A DNA stretch of 64,000 nt, from contig JAMNXP010000001.1 of assembly GCA_023653095.1 (NCBI GenBank), forward strand, positions 574,853-638,852. The letters run 5' to 3'. The notes under the pieces were generated by a model. That model saw only the letters and a list, made by a program, of their open reading frames with translations, was not told the DNA's origin and did no database searches. This document shows positions 60,595-64,000 of the stretch, in pieces. Numbering within the stretch: position 1 is the stretch's first letter; each line of letters opens with the position of its first letter. The stretch comes from Bacteroidia bacterium. Lineage in GTDB: Bacteria > Bacteroidota > Bacteroidia > NS11-12g > UBA955. The position numbers were made by a program, and so were the translations under genes.

Positions 60595-63474
60595 CCCCAA
60601 CAATCTCCCCCTCCACCCTTTCTTGGCTAAGATGTTTTGTTGATCGTTGGGATAGGTGCGGTTGGATAGGAAGACGAAAACGGTTTGTGATTCGGGATCG
60701 GCCCAGAGCCATGTGCCGGTGAAACCGGAATGTCCAAATAAAGAGGTGGGCGCACCGGGGTAAACGTTGTTTCCGTGGGGTTTGTCAAAGCCTAGACCGC
60801 GTTGGTTGGCGGTGGTGATTCGTTCAGTGTGGTAGACTTCGGTGAATTTTTGAACGGTTTCGGGTTTGAACAGTTTGAAGCCATCGTAATCATTTCGAGA
60901 TGAGTTCAATAAGGCTTGCATGAATTTGGCCAAGTCAACCGAGTTACTGAACAGACCTGCGTTGCCTGAAAGTCCCCCGAGAAAAAAAGCAGAGGGGTCA
61001 TGAACTTCACCGCGAATAAGTCCTCTCCATGAAGAATCATATGCCGTGGGAGCCACATGAGCGGCCAAACCGAATTGATTGGGCTTATATCGGGTCATGT
61101 TCATGCCAAGGGGTTGGAATATTTTCTTGTATAAAAATTCATCTAATGGGAGGTCAGATAGATGCTCAACAAATTTGCCTAAAATGATGGCGTTCAAATC
61201 GCTGTAAAGATATTCAGCATTGAACCCGCCTCGAGGTTGGGTTTTGCAAATCCAACGCCAAACCGAATCACGCAATCGTTCGGGCAAGGAATCAAACAAC
61301 AAGGTATCGGGGTGACTAGAAATACGCTGATAGAGGGGCAAAAATGCCGGAAGTCCGGTTCTGTGTGTGAGAAAACTAGATATGGGAAGGTGGCTCCAAG
61401 GATATTTACGAACTTCCTTCCAATAGCGGCCAATGGGATCATCTAAACGGTATTCACGCTCTTCGAAAAGCTCCATCATGGCAGCCGTCATGCCTACAAT
61501 TTTAGTGATGCTGGCAATGTCATAGACGGTGTATTCATTCACGGGAAGCAGGGTGTCGCCATCAGAAAAATGCGCTAAGTAAGATCCGCGAGAGATGTTA
61601 TATTTTAATTGGCCATCTTTGAGAACCAAAAGCTGAGCAGACGTTGACGCTCCGCTGCTGATGATAGAGTCCATGAGGTCGTTCAACTGCTTGAACTTCC
61701 CGCAAGAATCTTCCTGGTTGAATTCAGGATGCATGGGAAAACTCGCTTCCCAATCAGATTCGCGACCAATGACCACGTTGTGGTTCAAAGGTTCACTAGA
61801 CAGCTTAACGGGTGGCTTTCCCAAGATATTACGTCTACCAAAAAGAGCATCTATACAGGCCGATTGAAATTCTTCGCCGGTCTCATAGCCCACCATGACG
61901 GGAATTTTCCGGGTTAAATCGCGTAAAGCATAGATGTTTCCTGTGTGAATCAATACAGGGCTGCTCTTGGTAGATTCTACAAACTGAACCAAGTTTTTCG
62001 GCAATTTCCGGGGACTGTTACTCCACATCCGTTGGTTTCCGTTGAAAATCACCCAACGTTCATCTTTCAAAGAATCAGACAATGCAATCAACGCTTGGGT
62101 AGAATCGAATTTCTTTGCCCAAATGAGTTGCACATTGGCATAGCATTCCATCCTGCGGATAAGTGTTCTCAATATTCCATCCCCAAAAACCAATAAACGA
62201 ACCGTGTCTTTTTGAAACGGCAAAAGATGTCCTAATTTTAGAGGATTGTTATCATCGTCTGAAGAGCCGTTGATCAACGTAATTACCTTGTCGATGGGTT
62301 CGTTTTGCTGGTAAACAGTGTAATTCTCAAAAATACGCTGATCAATGGTTTCGGGGTTGACTTCAAATTTGTGATACAACCCTAATTGATGCTTAGAGAA
62401 CAAAATTCGTTTTACTTTTTGGGCAATTTCAGCACTGTCTATCCAGCCCGAATCTTTTAGTCGAAGGGCTTCGGTGATGATTCCAGGCACATCCTCCGGA
62501 AAACAAATAATATCATTGCCTGCCTTCAATGCTCGAATTCCTGCATCCACGGCACCAAAATGATTGGCGATGCCTTTCATATTGAGTGCATCAGTGATGA
62601 TTAACCCCTCAAAATTCAACTCTTTACGAAGCAAATCAGTGACTACGCTCCTACTCAATGAAGTAGGCATACTGTCTAATAATGGAACCTTTAAATGACC
62701 CACCATCACCGACTTTACGCCATTTTTCAACATCAAATCAAAAGGCAAAAGCTCGTTTTGAAGGCTTGAAGGGGTATGATCAACCACCGGCAGTTCTTTG
62801 TGAGAATCAGCAATAGTGTTGCCATGTCCCGGGAAATGCTTGGCGCAACCCCAAACACCTTCGCTCTCCATTCCTCTGTTGTATGCGGCTGCCAAAGAGG
62901 CCGTCAGCAAAGGATTTTCGCCAAAACTTCGGAAGCCAATGATGGGATTGTTGGGATTGACGTTCAGGTCAACCACGGGTGCGTAATTGAGCTGAATTCC
63001 CAGCATCCGAAGTTCACGCCCTATGTACTTCCCCACCCTAAAGGCCCACTGAGTGTCTCTTGCCGCGCCCAAAGTTAACGGATAAGGAAACTTATGAATA
63101 TGATCTAAGCGCATGGCTGCGCCCCATTCGGCATCCATGCTGATCAACAACGGAATTTTTGATTCTTGCTGATAAAAGTTCAACGCCATGCTCTGATTGA
63201 CGGCCGTGCCTTGGAAAAATATGATTCCGCCCACTTCCCAATCTCTGATTTGCGATAACACCACAGGGTCAATTTCGGCGTTGCGCGTCCATGCCGGAAC
63301 CATCATGGTTTGTCCCAACATTTGCTTGAAAGTTAAGGTCTTTAATAAGGAATCTGCCCAAATTTCACTTTTTTCTTTCGGGGGATATGTATACGTTTCA
63401 GCACCCAAAACGGACTGCGAAAACACGCTTAAAACATTGAAAATCAAATATATAAATACAAATACCCTCCTCAT
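60574..63474 (-). CDS. Glycoside hydrolase 3 (NagZ-like) fused to a beta-lactamase-type serine hydrolase
   Basis: 966 aa from ATG 63474 (MRRVFVFIYLIFNVLSVFSQ signal peptide). Residues about 35-380 are a GH3 beta-N-acetylhexosaminidase: CAKHFPGHGNTIADSH carries the acid/base D-x-H loop and LIITDALNMKGI the nucleophile Asp. A linker domain follows. Residues about 610-960 are a class C beta-lactamase/esterase-type fold: S655-I-T-K658 in DIASITKIVG, YSDLNAIILG in place of YSN, and HSGFTGTW near the end. GH3 plus beta-lactamase-family fusions are known in Bacteroidota and are linked to cell-wall recycling. The last six codons are encoded by heptamer array 5. Confidence 0.92.
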   Translation of the reverse strand: MRRVFVFIYLIFNVLSVFSQSVLGAETYTYPPKEKSEIWADSLLKTLTFKQMLGQTMMVPAWTRNAEIDPVVLSQIRDWEVGGIIFFQGTAVNQSMALNFYQQESKIPLLISMDAEWGAAMRLDHIHKFPYPLTLGAARDTQWAFRVGKYIGRELRMLGIQLNYAPVVDLNVNPNNPIIGFRSFGENPLLTASLAAAYNRGMESEGVWGCAKHFPGHGNTIADSHKELPVVDHTPSSLQNELLPFDLMLKNGVKSVMVGHLKVPLLDSMPTSLSRSVVTDLLRKELNFEGLIITDALNMKGIANHFGAVDAGIRALKAGNDIICFPEDVPGIITEALRLKDSGWIDSAEIAQKVKRILFSKHQLGLYHKFEVNPETIDQRIFENYTVYQQNEPIDKVITLINGSSDDDNNPLKLGHLLPFQKDTVRLLVFGDGILRTLIRRMECYANVQLIWAKKFDSTQALIALSDSLKDERWVIFNGNQRMWSNSPRKLPKNLVQFVESTKSSPVLIHTGNIYALRDLTRKIPVMVGYETGEEFQSACIDALFGRRNILGKPPVKLSSEPLNHNVVIGRESDWEASFPMHPEFNQEDSCGKFKQLNDLMDSIISSGASTSAQLLVLKDGQLKYNISRGSYLAHFSDGDTLLPVNEYTVYDIASITKIVGMTAAMMELFEEREYRLDDPIGRYWKEVRKYPWSHLPISSFLTHRTGLPAFLPLYQRISSHPDTLLFDSLPERLRDSVWRWICKTQPRGGFNAEYLYSDLNAIILGKFVEHLSDLPLDEFLYKKIFQPLGMNMTRYKPNQFGLAAHVAPTAYDSSWRGLIRGEVHDPSAFFLGGLSGNAGLFSNSVDLAKFMQALLNSSRNDYDGFKLFKPETVQKFTEVYHTERITTANQRGLGFDKPHGNNVYPGAPTSLFGHSGFTGTWLWADPESQTVFVFLSNRTYPNDQQNILAKKGWRGRLLGTVISDR

Positions 63475-63482
63475 GAATTGCA

Positions 63483-63490
63483 CAAAGTTA
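63483..63490 (-). promoter_or_regulatory. TAnnTTTG box of the NagZ-like gene
   Basis: TAACTTTG on the minus strand, 8 bases before ATG 63474. The in-frame codon at 63501 lies upstream of the box, which supports the 63474 start. Confidence 0.55.
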
Positions 63491-63514
63491 CGAAGAACCA
63501 ACGCTTAAATAAGA

Positions 63515-63583
63515 TTTGTTCGTTTGAGGTATTTTAAGTTTTTTCGAAATATTGACTTGCCCAGGCCACGTTTTACGAACAAA
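63515..63583. promoter_or_regulatory. Separated inverted repeat upstream of the sigma factor gene
   Basis: TTTGTTCGT at 63515-63523 and its exact complement ACGAACAAA at 63575-63583, 51 bases apart, in the 160-base divergent gap between the NagZ-like and sigma factor genes. It could be a two-half-site operator. No clear TAnnTTTG box for the sigma factor gene is visible in the gap. Confidence 0.3.
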
Positions 63584-63634
63584 ATGTGTCTATGGAATTG
63601 CTGTTGCAATGATGGCAAGCTATGAACCCTGCAA

Positions 63635-64000
63635 ATGACAGACAAAGAAATCGTGGAAGGCTGCATTCGGGAAGACCGAAAATGTCAGAAGTTTCTGTGG
63701 GAAAAACACTCCCGGAAACTCATGTCCCTTTGTCTGCGGTACTGTCAAAATCAGGAAGAAGCTGAAGACGCCCTTATGGAAGCCTACGTAAAAATATACG
63801 ACAATATGAAAACATTTCGGTACCAAAGTTCTTTGGAAACCTGGATGCGTCGTATCTGCGTAAACATATCCATCAATAAAATCAGAGCCCGCAAATTCAA
63901 CTGGCAAGACATTTCCGAAAACGAATACCAAATTGGTTACGATGATCACGCATTTGATCAAGTGAACGTTGACCAAATAATGAAATTCATTGGCAAATTA
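63635..64000 (+). CDS. ECF-type RNA polymerase sigma factor, N-terminal part
   Basis: Open from ATG 63635 to the window edge, 122 codons without a stop. The sequence has region 2 of sigma-70/ECF factors: CQNQEEAEDALMEAYVKIYDNM (the -10-binding and core-binding helix, here broken after MEAYVK) and FRYQSSLETWMRRICVNIS INKIR-type continuation (usual F.....WL..I..N...). The linker starts after KIRARKFN. A ten-codon open frame (63609-63638) ends on the start codon with an ATGA overlap. Its target promoters and any anti-sigma factor lie outside the window. Confidence 0.88.
   Translation, partial: MTDKEIVEGCIREDRKCQKFLWEKHSRKLMSLCLRYCQNQEEAEDALMEAYVKIYDNMKTFRYQSSLETWMRRICVNISINKIRARKFNWQDISENEYQIGYDDHAFDQVNVDQIMKFIGKL

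Noticed and set aside
63609-63638. Ten-codon open frame ending on the sigma factor start codon
   Set aside because: It could be a translational coupling leader, but at this length it is expected by chance and no other support is visible.
1-64000. tRNA, rRNA, transposase or insertion-sequence ends
   Set aside because: I looked for tRNA arm patterns, rRNA-like blocks, transposase motifs and terminal inverted repeats and saw none.

Overview
The window is a chromosomal segment of a Bacteroidota bacterium, most likely flavobacteria-like. Evidence: a C-terminal fragment of a type A and a complete type B type IX secretion (T9SS) sorting domain, a PorW/SprE-like T9SS lipoprotein, the Bacteroidota-type alternative GlmU, type B ribosomal protein L31, DUF4835 and DUF5723 proteins, an ATP synthase cluster without atpD/atpC, and many copies of the Bacteroidota promoter -7 box TAnnTTTG. 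Shine-Dalgarno sequences are essentially absent. I see no tRNA, rRNA, CRISPR, transposase or prophage. Genes are tightly packed and no gene-free stretch exceeds 300 bases; the longest is the 236-base gap at 60338-60573, which holds two repeat arrays and a promoter.

Layout. 1-2780: end of a T9SS cargo protein, a seven-heme cytochrome/TPR lipoprotein, and CoA-transferase subunit B. 2979-6821: a tiny membrane protein, an M20 dipeptidase and a bifunctional (p)ppGpp enzyme. 6885-13354 (minus): ATP synthase atpB-E-F-H-A-G, preceded by AtpZ-like and small membrane proteins, a bactofilin, and a membrane-anchor protein that resembles the N-terminus of an M23 peptidase without its catalytic domain. 13408-19838 (plus): PorW/SprE-like protein, PBP1A, L31, alternative GlmU. 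19973-24793: EamA permease, malate dehydrogenase, arginine-decarboxylase-like enzyme, Na+/solute symporter. 23315-30162 is a minus-strand run of MORN protein, uridine kinase, ferredoxin, NlpC/P60, unknown 820-aa protein and symporter. 30221-41152: YjbR, a cyclophilin-FKBP fusion, methyltransferase, S74 fibre-like protein, PKD/T9SS type B protein, Crp-type regulator (minus), large lipoprotein and DUF5723 protein. 41138-48766 (minus): split transketolase with a vWA gene between its halves, mfd, and a metallo-beta-lactamase-fold protein. 48845-54407 (plus): bamD-omega-coaBC-DUF4835-aroB-aroA. 54397-63474 (minus): NagZ-beta-lactamase fusion, M13 peptidase, DUF4153 protein, aroC, mazG. An ECF sigma factor runs off the right edge.

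The most unusual signal is a set of tandem arrays, all with an exact 7-base period, at five places: 2780-2976, 19838-19977, 55173-55247, 60339-60429 and 60504-60594. The unit sequences differ (GGTCTTT, TTGAGAG, CTGACCG, CTAAACC, GATCACC, TTTAGGG, CGGTTGT) but convert into one another by stepwise changes between neighbouring heptads while phase is kept. The arrays fill intergenic gaps almost exactly from a stop codon to the next gene end or start. In three genes (eamA, aroC and the NagZ-like gene) the stop codon lies inside a heptad. They recall in concept the heptanucleotide STRR repeats of cyanobacteria, but the sequence drift along an array is striking. Other points of interest are TAnnTTTG boxes 4-10 bases before start codons (leaderless or ultrashort-leader transcripts), a terminator-like hairpin between atpE and atpF, and an NlpC/P60 gene whose apparent signal peptide has no standard start codon.
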